NCBI GenBank assembly: GCA_963971285.1
Contig: OZ020244.1
Span: 21,514,001-21,578,000, forward strand
From: Astropecten irregularis
Taxonomy: Eukaryota > Echinodermata > Asteroidea > Paxillosida > Astropectinidae
Reading direction: 5' to 3'
Length of the DNA stretch: 64,000 bases
Shown here: positions 1 to 11,400 of the stretch, in pieces
How the letters are laid out: the number at the start of each line of letters is the position of its first letter
Numbering within the stretch: position 1 is the stretch's first letter
Program-made: the position numbers and the translations under genes
The notes under the pieces: model-generated
The model's database searches: none
The model's input: the letters and a program-made list of their open reading frames with translations, nothing else
What the model was told of the DNA's origin: nothing

Positions 1-1858
1 ACTTTTTCTTGACGATGACAACATTTGTGAGGGAAATATTTCACAGGCAGATTGGTATTTCTATCAATTTCATAAGGATAATTAAGCTTTTTCCCAATGA
101 AACTGAAGAATTTCTAAGGGTCATTACAAATTTCAAACTATCTATTAAATATCAATGTAATTTGTGTTCTGTCTGTTTAAATAATTGGGTAGATGTACAT
201 GATACATGACCTACAGTACTGTGATTTTGCTCAGAGATTCATAGGTTGATACAAACCAAAATGAACCTTTCTCCTACCTATGTACATGTACATCAGCTGT
301 ACGTGGATGCACGCAAGTTCATCGAAAATGACTCTTTTTTAAAGAATATCTTAGAACTGAACATGAAACACACTGACAATGCAATGTGAGCTGCCCTGAT
401 GGAGTCACGCCCACGTACAAAGGTTCATGATCCATGTGACGCATGTTCTGCTCAAGAATCACCTGTCACATTAACTCATTTATAAACCAAAGTACCTCTC
501 ATGACTGCAAATTGTAAGTGGAGTGAGCATATTAAGCAGTACTACAATGTGCATGTGGCAAGCCCTTTAGCATAAATTATTTTCAACGATTTGGCAAATG
601 TATATAATGGTTGCAAAAAACAAAAACGACCAACTGAAATCGCAACATCAACACTGATCAAGAGTGCACAAATAATGAAGTATGTACAATTAGGGTATGT
701 AAGGTTGCTCCAAAGTCTAAGACATTTGAAGCAATTTACCGGTTGTCTGGTCGAGGACTTTTTGTGATGATTTTGTTGTCCTGACGACTTTTATGTAGCC
801 CAGGGCAACCATAATCCAGTAATAGGATAAATAATAGCAGTAGCCAAGTGCATGAGGCATGGAGACACCAGTACGATATGCATCATTAATGTGCACTGCT
901 CAGTTGTACGCTCAAAGATGAACAGCCATTTTATACATAAAACATTTTTTGTTTAATGTTTAATTAATTTTTCCAGCTATTTCTGACAGAGAAATCCTGA
1001 CTTGTATAAATTTATGAAGAAATTGTCAACCAGGCTTGGCTGCACAAAAATTGTACTGAAATATTATGCATGAATTCAAGTTCTTATACACTGAATGTTT
1101 GTTTTTATTTTCCCGATTTCAAGAAAAAATTCTCTGAGGACTTTCAGGATTGTTTTTCCTTATTAAAAAAAGGAACTAATATTATAAAGCTAACCCTCTC
1201 AATTGTCCCTGGCTGCATGTAAACTCACAATGGCTAATCTATAGATGCAAGTACATGTAATAAACTGATCACTATAAACTGCTCATCAACAAAAATATTG
1301 ACCTGAAATATATCAAATGTTTGGAGTTAGGAGGGCCTGACGTTTTGATCCAAGCAGGATCATGACATCATGTACATCTGTACATACATGTACATGGTGA
1401 GTAAAGATACACATTATGGATGACAGGATTAGAACAAAGGGGGACATAATAGTGACCAGGGAGACAGGCAAAGCACGTAATTACAGTAATAAGGCTGGGA
1501 AACCACGTTCAACCACATACTTAACTTTACCACAATATTGATCTAATATATCCATCTATAACCCAACAGATACCAATTTACTACTGTTGTCTGACATGTC
1601 TGACTGACACGGCTACCCATAATTATATTCAATTTACTCCTGGGTGAGAGGAAAGCATACTGACAAAGGGTCAAGGTCAAGAATGCAATCACAAGGATTG
1701 ATGATCCTAAAGATGGGTTGGAACCTGCAATTTGTGCAATTCACCACTTGTTACACACTTTGGGGCTAACAACACCTAACCACTGACAACCATTTGCATT
1801 CAGGAGAGGGGATGCTGAGAATGATTTCCAGGGATGAACTGTACATGTATGTACCCAC
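1..1858. other. No gene recognised; may hold the C3orf18-like 3' end
   Basis: Apart from the repeat at 1278-1372 I see no exon with family similarity. The 3' coding exon and UTR of the C3orf18-like gene should be here if the exon 3 donor at 1858 is used. Confidence 0.5.
1278..1372 (-). repeat. Dispersed repeat with hammerhead-like core, copy 1
   Basis: On the minus strand: a GATCC/GGATC stem, AAAACGTCAGGCCCTCC, then CAGGTCAATATTTTTG and TTGATGAGCAGTTT. The same order of motifs occurs on the plus strand at 42716-42818. It resembles the end of a retroelement. Confidence 0.45.
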
Positions 1859-3588
1859 CTTTGTCGTGTTGAGCGGTGTATGGCTGCTGGCTCTGGGTTC
1901 TGTCAATAGTTCCGTCTCCCAATCCTCGCCCTCCTGAGGGTCAAAGTTGTACAATGGCAGGAGCTGATGGCGTAGCTTGTCCAATCTGGAAGGAAACCAG
2001 AAATACATAACATTGTCTGCATGTGACTCACAACCTCAAATTATGAGCTGAGTTGACTACTACAGCAAACCTGGACTAAATAAAGCAGTGTTTGGACTGG
2101 GCTACACAAATGATGAAAATTAACTGGCACGGTACAGTCACTGTAGTTATTTAAAATACTTATAAAAATCATGATGAAGCCTGCACAAGTTTGGACTTTT
2201 TTGACGTGCACAATACGGGCGTTTCACAATTAAGAGACTACCAAGAGGGCAGCAGGGAGAGGCCGATTTACGCGGTGCATGATGGGATATTGTCGACATG
2301 AGAGATTTTTCCCCTATACGTTTAACGTTATTGCTAATTCTTGGGTCGTTTTGTGCCTTTATTTCACGTGTTATCACAATGGTTTATGTTTGCGAATCTT
2401 TCCGCTGCACAGCACACACATCCAAACTGGAAAACATTGAGAAATACCTATGGATGAAAGATATACGGTGGGTTAAATGGCGAAGATGATTGAACGTATA
2501 GGGGAAAAATCTCAGATGTCGACAATATCCCACCATGCACCGCGTAAATCAGCCTCTCCCTGCACTGCCCTCTTGGTGGCGCTCTAAATTGCGAAACGCC
2601 CGTATTGAAACAGATAAAGGTTTAAGTTTGCAAGCTGGAAAATCCATCTGGCTATTATGAGAGGAGCAGCCTGTGAAGATACCAAGACATGTCAAAATGG
2701 ACAGTATAGATAGCAAATGGTGACAAGATGTTTCAATCCAATCTCAGACGTACATGTACATGTAGGTGAACTTGACTAATCAATGAATAGGCAGTGGTTG
2801 GCAGCTTGCTTCATACCACAACAAGTTTAAGCAGTACTTAAGCACCTAAGAGGAACATTTGGGCTGTTTGGACTGGACTTAACATTAAAGTTAAACCATC
2901 ATTTTCATGAATTTTACCCAATTCTTATTACCCAATTACATTTGGGTTATTAAGAAACCGTTACTAACCTGATTCTCTTCCTTAGGTATGATATGATTAC
3001 AACCATCAGACCAACTCCTACTATAACAACCACAGGCAAGAGAAGATACACAGCAATGCTGCCAGATCCCTGCGTAACATTCCGGCCGGTCGGCGTCACT
3101 ATGTCGCTTGCTTTTGTCGTTGCTATAAAGACAACTGGGCTCTGGTGCTTTGTTGGATGTGGCTTCGGAGGAGCTTCTGTTGTCACAGGTACTTTGGGTC
3201 GCGTGGTCGGCTCTGGAGTTGTAACTTGTGGAGGAGATGGAGATGTTACCATGGTGACTGGCATTGTCAAGGGCATCTCAGATGTGATCACGGTGTACAT
3301 TGCTGCTGTTGAGGCCGGTGTGTTAATATTGTAATCTCTGGTTGCATTTGGCTCTGCGTCTGTCGTGTGGATTGTCGTTAGGGAAGAATTTCTCTGGGTT
3401 ACCGATGCTGTCGTTGCATTTAGGGATGACGGTGAGGTCACCCGGGCCGTGGTCAGTGGGAAAGAAGCCGTGCCGTCCGTTGTTAGTAATGTGTCATTCT
3501 GAGTCAATGCAAAGCCCAGAAAAGCTGCCAGCATTGTCAGTCTCCAGAGCAACCAGCTGCCATACTGTCTGGGTCCTTGGGCCATCAT
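1859..3588 (-). CDS. C3orf18: C3orf18-like single-pass membrane protein with a mucin-like ectodomain (3' end unresolved)
   Basis: Coding exons are 3588-2969 and 1985-1859 on the minus strand, 747 nt or 249 complete codons so far. The start has a perfect GCCACC context before two tandem ATGs. Seen: a signal peptide of about 29 residues, then a Ser/Thr/Pro-rich stretch (about 30-165) with many N-x-S/T sites, one hydrophobic segment (about 177-201), a basic RKR stop-transfer motif, and a short tail. Exon 3 encodes the tail, which carries LDKLRHQLLPLYNFDP followed by an acidic ETELL motif. This tail resembles vertebrate C3orf18 and SMIM29, small membrane proteins of unknown function. The acceptor at 1986-1987 (CCAG) restores the frame as R-L-D-K. 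The last exon may lie below 1859, or translation may run on to a stop at 1766. Orthology is supported by the head-to-head HEMK1 neighbour, the same partner as in human. The long mucin-like ectodomain is larger than I recall for the human protein. Confidence 0.8.
2211..2607. mobile_element. Fold-back element with ~115-bp inverted arms
   Basis: The left arm (2211-2330) and right arm (2490-2607) are inverted repeats differing at roughly one base in ten. Both start CAATACGGGCGTTTC and run through ACCAAGAGGGCAG, TTTACGCGGTGCATG and TTTTTCCCCTATACG. The ~160-bp centre has no recognisable gene. It sits in the C3orf18-like intron between exons 2 and 3. Confidence 0.75.
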
Positions 3589-3823
3589 GGTGGCTCTTGA
3601 ATGCTTAGCCAGCTTGCAGCTTCAGGAATTCATCCAGCACCTGCAAGGATTTGAAAATTGATTCAATGACTTGGACACGGATTTGTATTCAGGTTGAGGT
3701 ACCAGTTGGTGGATTTAAAGAGTTCCATAAATGGAATCAAGTCACTAGACTGACTACATGGACTTAGGCCATCTCCCAAATCAAAAGTCTACACAATGAG
3801 AGCAGACACTAGACCATATTATC

Positions 3824-4022
3824 GTTCTGTGCGTCCGTGAAAAGTCGCATAGGCCTATTCGTTACCATTTTTAACCAATAATTTCCCTCAAAAATCAAAG
3901 TCCTGCCCTCTTTCCACAATTTAACCTTGCTAATAATATTGAAGAGGACACCACGAATGTATCTTAAACTACAAAAAGTTGTTTTACTAATTTAGGGCCC
4001 CTTTTAGCCTAGGTATCGTACC
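3824..4022 (+). repeat. Dispersed repeat, copy 1 (paired with 8740-8950)
   Basis: Shares with 8740-8950 the motif order TTTCCCTCAAAAATCAAAG, CTCTTTCCACA, ATATTGAAGAGGACACC, AGTTGTTTT and ATCGTAC. The class is unknown. Confidence 0.6.
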
Positions 4023-4086
4023 CGTTAGTGAACCCTTACCCGTTAACCTTCTAATTAGAACAAGGTCCATCTTTAAACAAGTTTAT

Positions 4087-4341
4087 GGAAAGAATTCCAC
4101 TGATGACCATAATTTGTGCACAACTCTATGGAACCAACAGAGGGCGTTTTTAGCAAGATGGCTGCCGCTATATTGGAAGTGTACAATTTGTAGGTAAAAA
4201 ACCCTGTAAAACTCACTTTTCAGATATGCTTCCCAAGTTTTCCACACCTGAGATTGAAGTTCATCATAATTTGTATCCAATAAGTTAACTCTTGGAGGAT
4301 TTAATCCTTTTTCCATAATGGTCATCAGTGGAATTCTTTCC
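4087..4341. mobile_element. 255-bp MITE with 24-bp perfect TIRs and 9-bp target duplication (MULE-like)
   Basis: Terminal repeats GGAAAGAATTCCACTGATGA... (4087-4110 and 4318-4341) are perfectly inverted over 24 bp. The direct repeat CAAGTTTAT flanks the element at 4078-4086 and 4342-4350. A 9-bp duplication is typical of Mutator-like transposons. No transposase is encoded. It lies in intron 1 of the C3orf18-like gene. Confidence 0.8.
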
Positions 4342-4598
4342 CAAGTTTATTTTGTGCATGCATTCACTCAGGCTGATGACAGTGTGACGCTGACATTAGT
4401 CATTAGCCTGACTAGCACTAGCACTAGAGCCAGCATGCATGAATATGCAGCACAGTCCAGCCTCACACACACACAGCACAGCAAATTTACTGCAGCAGAA
4501 CTCTTCGTTAAGTTCGACCATGGAGGAAGCAAAAAGAGACGTGATTGTCTGTATTTCGGTACACAGAGCTGTAAGTGTAAAATCTGAGAACGACTTAC

Positions 4599-4740
4599 CT
4601 TCCTACCAGAAATTCTAGTCCAATTTTTGGATCTTCAACTCCGCCGCCATAGCTTCTCGAGCCTTCATCACTCCTCTCAATTCAGTCTCAGCTCCTCAGC
4701 CCACAAAGCCGGTACGAATCGATGGGCTGCGGCTAGAAAT
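4599..4740 (-). other. C3orf18: Probable non-coding 5' exon of the C3orf18-like gene
   Basis: On the minus strand a consensus donor (AG|GTAAGTCG) ends an exon at 4599. The next acceptor (CCTTGCAG, ending at 3641) opens exon 2, which has 52 nt of leader before the start codon at 3588. The upstream boundary near 4740 is a guess; the transcription start cannot be read directly. Confidence 0.5.
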
Positions 4741-4969
4741 AACACACAGGCCTATGGGAATTTCCTGAAGCTGCTATTTAGCGGCTTCCATTGATACACG
4801 TGTAATTACAAGCCGTAGCCGTGCAGTTCGGATCCAGTCTTGTTTATTATTTTTGTCTGGATAGCGCCACCAATTGGTGGACGTTGGACGTGACATCTGT
4901 TTTTGTTTTAGTTCACACAGCTCACAGTGCATGTAGTGTGCATATGCAGGATATCAGCATAGTTTTGGG
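4741..4969. promoter_or_regulatory. Putative bidirectional promoter of C3orf18-like / HEMK1
   Basis: This is the short interval between two divergent 5' exons. A 14-bp perfect palindrome, CCACCAATTGGTGG (4867-4880), presents a CCAAT box on both strands, as expected for a shared promoter. A plus-strand donor at 4970 (GGG|GTAAGTTT) suggests a HEMK1 leader exon ending at 4969, spliced to an acceptor ending at 5371 just before the coding exon. No TATA box is obvious. The promoter role is inferred from position and motif only. Confidence 0.5.
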
Positions 4970-5449
4970 GTAAGTTTGTTGAAATGCTACACTACTGGCT
5001 GCCACCACTGGTGCGTTTTTTATGTCTCCGATTTAGATTTATTTATGTTGTGAAAGACGTCTGTTTTCAGCAATGCATCATCATGCATGCTGTCTGTAAA
5101 GTCACTTAATTTAAGTGGCATTAAAATTTTTTTTTTACAGTACGTGTGATGCATGATGATGTTTGAAGTTGAACAGTACTTTAAGTTCAATTCGATATTG
5201 ATTAGTGTTCATTTTTTTTTAGGCAGTTATGGCTCAACTCAGACTCCACAACGTCATACAAAAACTAATATAGAATTTCTTCAAATTGGACTCTTATAAA
5301 TTTTATAATCGTTCCATTCTGATAACTGTTGATAAGTAAAAGTACACATTAACTGTTTTCAATATTTTCAGATTGGCCATCGGACAGTAAGGGAAAGTCT
5401 GCACGAGTTTTACTGAACAGTGAAATCATCGCGGAACCAACAGCAGCAA

Positions 5450-5457
5450 ATGTGATG
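5450..5457 (+). promoter_or_regulatory. Start-stop uORF overlapping the HEMK1 start codon
   Basis: The sequence reads ATGTGATGG: an ATG at 5450 followed at once by TGA (5453-5455), whose final A is the first base of the HEMK1 ATG at 5455. The upstream ATG has a weak context (C at -3, T at +4); the main ATG has a good one (G at -3, G at +4). Start-stop elements are known to hold ribosomes at initiation and lower downstream translation, with leaky scanning or reinitiation allowing some output. A regulatory effect here is inference. Confidence 0.45.
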
Positions 5458-8400
5458 GCTACTTTAAAAACTCTCTTGTGTTCTCCTGTACTTTCCAATT
5501 TTAAAAGAAGAATGTTTCATGCCACAGGTTCAGTGTTGATTTGTCAAAATTGGAACTTTTCTGGATGTCAGCAAATGAGGCGGATGATGCATTGTTGCTA
5601 TGGAGATTCTAAAGCAGACCCATCTTTGGTTTCCGAGTTAACCAGTCAAAATCACTTGAGTTTGTTGAAGTTTACAAGATGCCATCATTTACCAAACCAG
5701 CTCATCAGAAGTTTTCCAGCTTATCCATTTTCCACATCGGCAAGTATCTGTGCTGATGAGGACAAAGAGGGCTGCATCCCACCCAGGAATGACACAACCA
5801 CCCCTGTTTTGGATGGACCAACCTTATCTGAATGTGGCTCCCCACAGGCTGCTGTGAGGTGGTGGAGCGCAGCATTTTCTTCGAGGGGTGTTCCAGGGGC
5901 ACAAGTGTCGGCAGAGTTTCTTGTGGCTCATGCTCTGGGATTGAAACAGGTTAATATCAACTAACTAAAAAGCTTTTAGTATGTTGCACTATGAAGTTTA
6001 TTTTGTGGACCTCAGGAAATCATATGGGTCCTAGCATTGCAATACTGCTGTTATTTTGTTATTTTGACGGCTTGACTTCACTTTCATCCACAGCTGCATG
6101 AGTTGACAAATCAAGTCCTCTCTAGTCCTTTGACCCAATCACAGCTTGCTTTGATCAACAAACTCTGCTGCAGAAGACAAGAAAGGTGCGTCAGTTGTTA
6201 TTTTATGTGTGTTATCTGCTGCCATGCGCGGTATGCACCCAGGTTCGAATCCCTCTCAGGCTGACATGGAGTAAGTTTTCACTCTCTCATCTGATTCACA
6301 GCGAGAACTATGACCCAGACATGTTGGATAATTGAGAATTACTCACAGCTGAGACAAAGACAAGAGAGACAGTCCTAGTCCCAGCAAGTCAGTTTTGGAA
6401 GTTTGAAAGCTTTGGAGATTTAGTTTACAAATAGCTTAATTAATTATGCCACAGGAAACATACAATCAAATATCCACCTTCAAACCTTGTTAATGTTTGT
6501 TATAAAACTCTGTCTATTTAAGATGTTAGTAGCTTGGCTAAAATTTGATAACCATCTTAACAGAATCCTTCGTTCTGCACATTTTAGGATCCCAGTGCAG
6601 TACATTCTTGGTGATTGGGATTTCAGGGACATAACGTTGATTGTTCGACCGCCTGTCTTCATCCCAAGACCAGAAACTGAGGTTAGAAAACAATTTTTCA
6701 TCTCGATTGTTTTGGGAAAAGGGCAGTTCCGTAATTCTGTCAACCAAATGGTCAAAATTCAAAAATTGTTGAAATACTTTAATTTTAAATCATATTGAAG
6801 GTCAAAGCATCTAGTTTCTTATAATTATATGCGTTTTTATCAAACATTCATGTTTTCTCATTTTGTAGGCTGTAATGACTCAAAATGAGTCAAAATACCA
6901 ATTTTTTGAGCAAAAAGTACATTTAAGATTTTTGTTGCGGATGTACACTCCCAAAACTTCCAAGTTCAATGACCTTGCTCAGAGTCTTCTTTTTATTTCA
7001 AACAAATAAAGTTTACATTTTTTGAAAGGTGGTAACTGAGTGTCTCTGTTTGATATGTCTTTACTTTCCACCCCCTATTCAGTATTTAGAAATGATGTCA
7101 TTTTATCGTTGCGGACGTACAAATTGAATATTTTCACAGTGCACATCCGCAACGTACATCCGCAACAATGAACATTGAGAAATTCTAACCTGAAGGTAAA
7201 GGTTGAGGTTAATTTCTCTGCTGGTTTTCTTTAGTTTCTTTTCTCTTCCAAACAAAACTCTATCAGTTTCGATCAAAGGTCTGTACACTTCAGAGCAATT
7301 GTGATGAAAACGCAAGCACATGAAAAGTACACTTTCTGTGAATACGTCCGCAACGGGGGTGTTTTTGTGATGTGCTGCGCAAACCGAGAATGGGATTGGA
7401 ATAAAATGTTCAGGTTTTATACTTCTATCAGAGATACTTAAAATACAACTGCTCAAAATCCAAAAGCCTCAATAAATCTGAAGTTCTGGGTTCTCAAATT
7501 CTCTGAAATGCACATTCGCAACTACAGAACTGCCCAAAAGTGGCAACTACTCGCATATGATTACACATCGGAGTTCATAAATGCCCAAATTTGCTGCTGC
7601 CAATTCTGGAGCAAACTTTTATAAAGATCCTTAAACTTTTTTTTCTGTCTCAGATGCTTGTTGACATCGCAATAGGACACTACCCAGAGGACAAGAAACT
7701 TCATTTTTTGGAGGTTGGCTGCGGAAGTGGTGCCATATCCATCTCGGTTCTCATGGAGTTGCCCTTGGTATGTCCTGTAACACCTAGCCAGGCTACATCT
7801 ATTATAAGAAGATTCTCAACTTTTAGGGAGAGTTGATGTTGACAAGTTTTTAAATAAACTGTTTGTGGAAGCTGGAGGCCGGGCGCAGTCAGGTGGACAG
7901 AAATTGAGCATTTGAGCTGCCTGCATTAGTATAACTATTTGTTTGAAGACAACACCTGACCTTGTGGTCATCTTGTGAGGAACGGGCCATTCTGGTCCAA
8001 CCTAGATTAAAGCCTATAATGTGCATAATTGTGTCACCTCAACAGAAAAATAGGCTAATTTAAAGGACCAGCTTAATCTAGTTATTGGTAATTAGTAATA
8101 AGTAATTACTAGCAATAACTAGATTAAGCTGGTCCTTTAAATGGTTATCTTTGTATTGTTTGTAGGCCCAGTTGACTTGCATTGATCGCAGTGAAGAGGC
8201 TGTACAACTGACAATGGAGAATGCAAGAAGGTAATAATTGTAGATGTGACACAGCCACATATTGTATCTGTTCTTTTGGGGTTTTCATTGAGGAGTTTCT
8301 TAGGCGAATCTAACAAAATTTGACATAACAATTGACTGGAATGGGATTGGGGGGGGGGGGGGCCTGGGGGCACGTGCCCCCCCACAAATTCTGCGTGCCC

Positions 8401-11400
8401 CCCCCCAGGTGCCCCCCCCCCACCAAAATTGTGGGTAGGAAAAAAGTTTAGGTGTTAGGGCCTATCTGTAGGGTATGATAGATATAAAGGAAATAAAAAC
8501 AACTTAATAGCTTCTGCTGTTCCAAATAATACTTTTGACTTTCAGCAAATGTTCCCGAGTCCTTAAAACCCTATACAGTGAAGAAATCTGTGCAACATTT
8601 CAGTGTAAAAATACAATTTTCTTACACGCTTACGGTTGCAAACAGCCCGTCTGTCATTTTGTCTGGTTTGACTAGTCTAGTTAGTCTGGTCCCCTGACAC
8701 AAAAGAGTCCTCAAAATGAGAGCCGCAGGAACAAGACTATATTCTTGTCTGTGGACGTCCGTGCGGCCGTGAAAGTCATGAAAAATCGTTTTTACCCCAA
8801 CATTTCCCTCAAAAATCAAAGCCCTGCTCTCTTTCCACACAATCAATCTTGCTTGTAATATTGAAGAGGACACCGCAAAGGTATATTAGGGTAACAAACT
8901 TTGCAAGAAGTTGTTTTTATTTCCTTTAGGCCTATATTTATCGTACGCGGGGGGCATAAGGCTTACCAAAAAAAGGAGGAACTTAAAAGTAAATTTTGTG
9001 AAAAATCATGCATTACCTCAGCTCACGGTCACCCCACGAAATGGTAAGCTCCCCCAACTCAATGTAGCTATGCCCTGTATACCTATGTCTTGTGAACAAA
9101 GTTCTATTATAAAATTATCACCGCTCTCCCACTTGAGAGTGTTGGATTAAATAAAATAATGAAGTAATAATATAAATAAATGAATAAATTTATCGGAACA
9201 AATGCTTCCAAAATAAGGCTCAGATTGCACCAGAGAATATCTAGAACCCCTGAGCTTCCAGGGCCCTTAGGCGGGCCCTGGACCCCGGCCACAAGGACTT
9301 CGCGCTTCGAGCTCATTTTCAGGAGCGGATCAAGGATTTTCCAAAAGGGGTGGGGGCGTTGAAATTAAATGCGTCAATTGAATAACGACGGATGCACTAA
9401 AAGGCGATCAAAGCTATAGCCAATTTTGTCTCCCCCTCTTTTTCTGCTCTTTTGGAGTCTTTCTGCCTCACTATTATCGTTTTTTTCCTTTTTCTTTTTT
9501 GCTGGAAGAAAAAGGGGGCGTGCGCTTCCACGCCCCCTGGATCCACCCCTGCATTTCTCATATTGAAAAAAAAAAAAATTTGGGTGCCCCCCCCAATAAA
9601 ATCCAAGGCCCCCCCCCCCGCTGAAAAAATCCTAGCTACGTCGCTGCCGTTACTCTACCAACTAAACTATCCAGCCCTATAGGTGGTGTCACTAATACAT
9701 GTAATAGTCAATAATTATCCTTGTTCATTTGGTAGCCAGAAGCCATGAAACCACACACATATACTGCTATATCCCAAGGATCATTTTATTCATACACGCA
9801 ACATTGCTGCAACCTCAGAAAAGCCGCATCCTCTTTGAGTGATCCCACATGTATTGTTTCTTAAATGGTAATTTTTCAATGACTAAAATTCAGTCAGTTG
9901 ATGATTATTCTGAATGGAAGAGAAACTGTATATATGCATTCATGAGTTTGCTGATGCTGTACTTGGATATATACTGCCCAAATCCTAGCCCAACCATATG
10001 TGGAGTAATTCATGTATGAATGATGTCTTCATTCTGTAATAAACTCTCGTGATTTTAATCTTTAGACTTGGAGTCCAGGACAGGCTGACCGTCCACCATG
10101 CACGCATGACCTCTGACCTTCCTCCATGCCTGCATGGACAGCGAGGTTCATTTGATGCTATCATTAGCAATCCGCCGTATGTGTCCAATCAAGACATGGA
10201 TGAACTGCGTCCTGAGATCAAATTGTAAGGATATCAGACTCACTGTGGCTAGTAAAGCACTGTTCATAGTTCATGCAGATTGCCAAGCAAGCAAAATACA
10301 ACGTCATAAATTTGCGGCAAACTGGCTATATTACCGTATTCATACAACTAGTGGAAATCTGCTTGAAATTCTTTGTAGCATTTATTGCAAAATATTCAGT
10401 GGTGAATGTGGTGATAGTTTTGCTCTGCATGGAGCAGTTTGCATGAATGGAAGACTTTGGAGAACCGGTCTTCCAGTCAACAGTGCACGCAATTGTGAGC
10501 ATGCGTGCGTTGTTTTGCGCGTGCGTGCGCGTGAGCTGTTGACTAGAAGACCAGGGGCCGATTTCACTAACGCTTTGCGATCATAAAGCCCAAATCCGTC
10601 GCTAAACGGAAAATTGCTACGCAAAGTAGCGATCGATTTTCCGTTTAGCGATGGATTTGGGCTTTACGATGATCGCAAAGCGTTAGTGAAATCGGCCCCA
10701 GTTCTCCAAAGTCTCCCATTAGACTTGCGTGTTGCTGTTAGGCATATGATGTAAATAACTATGATTTTGATGACTTGAATTCTATCAATACAACCAGAAA
10801 TTTTCAGTGAAAGGTGACATATCATTGATTGGCATATTGAGAACGGAAGATGCGTTGATATTATTTATCCTGAGCATGTGACACGGTATAGTCTGAGTAT
10901 CACCCATTCTACTCCGTGTCACTACGTACGAACGTCTGATACATACGTGCATGCAAATTTTATGTAACACAGAAATCAACCAATCAGATCTGTTTTGAAA
11001 ACATTTCCGTCAGGTTTCGTGACGGAGGATATCAATTGGTTAATTTCGCACGGCAGCAGCTATCTTCGTGATAGACGCACTCGCCATACGGTACGATAGT
11101 AGATGCCCAAATTGATTGGTCAAAACTTAGAGCAGCCAATGCTAGGTTGGCTTGCATAATTAATCAGGAAGTCTGCACGCATGTGATAGACGCTTGCTCG
11201 CTGTACGGTGAGTCGGTGAGTGCATCTATTCACATAGACTAGTGACACGGCTGCAATATACAAAATAAAACTTCAACAAAGATGGAGTCTATTGCAAACC
11301 ATGATCTGTTGTTGCTGAATAATACACTAATAATGGGAGAGAATGCTGTAATCATTATAGATGACCATGTTGGTGCTTGTTGCTTCTCTGACCCAGGTAC

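Noticed and set aside
2298-2489. Small plus-strand frame with Cys residues inside the fold-back element
   Set aside because: Half of it is terminal-repeat sequence and the rest matches no family I know.
2993-3608. Plus-strand reading frames at 2993-3334 and 3342-3608
   Set aside because: They lie antisense to the C3orf18-like coding exon, which has a signal peptide, Kozak context and splice sites; the plus frames have none.
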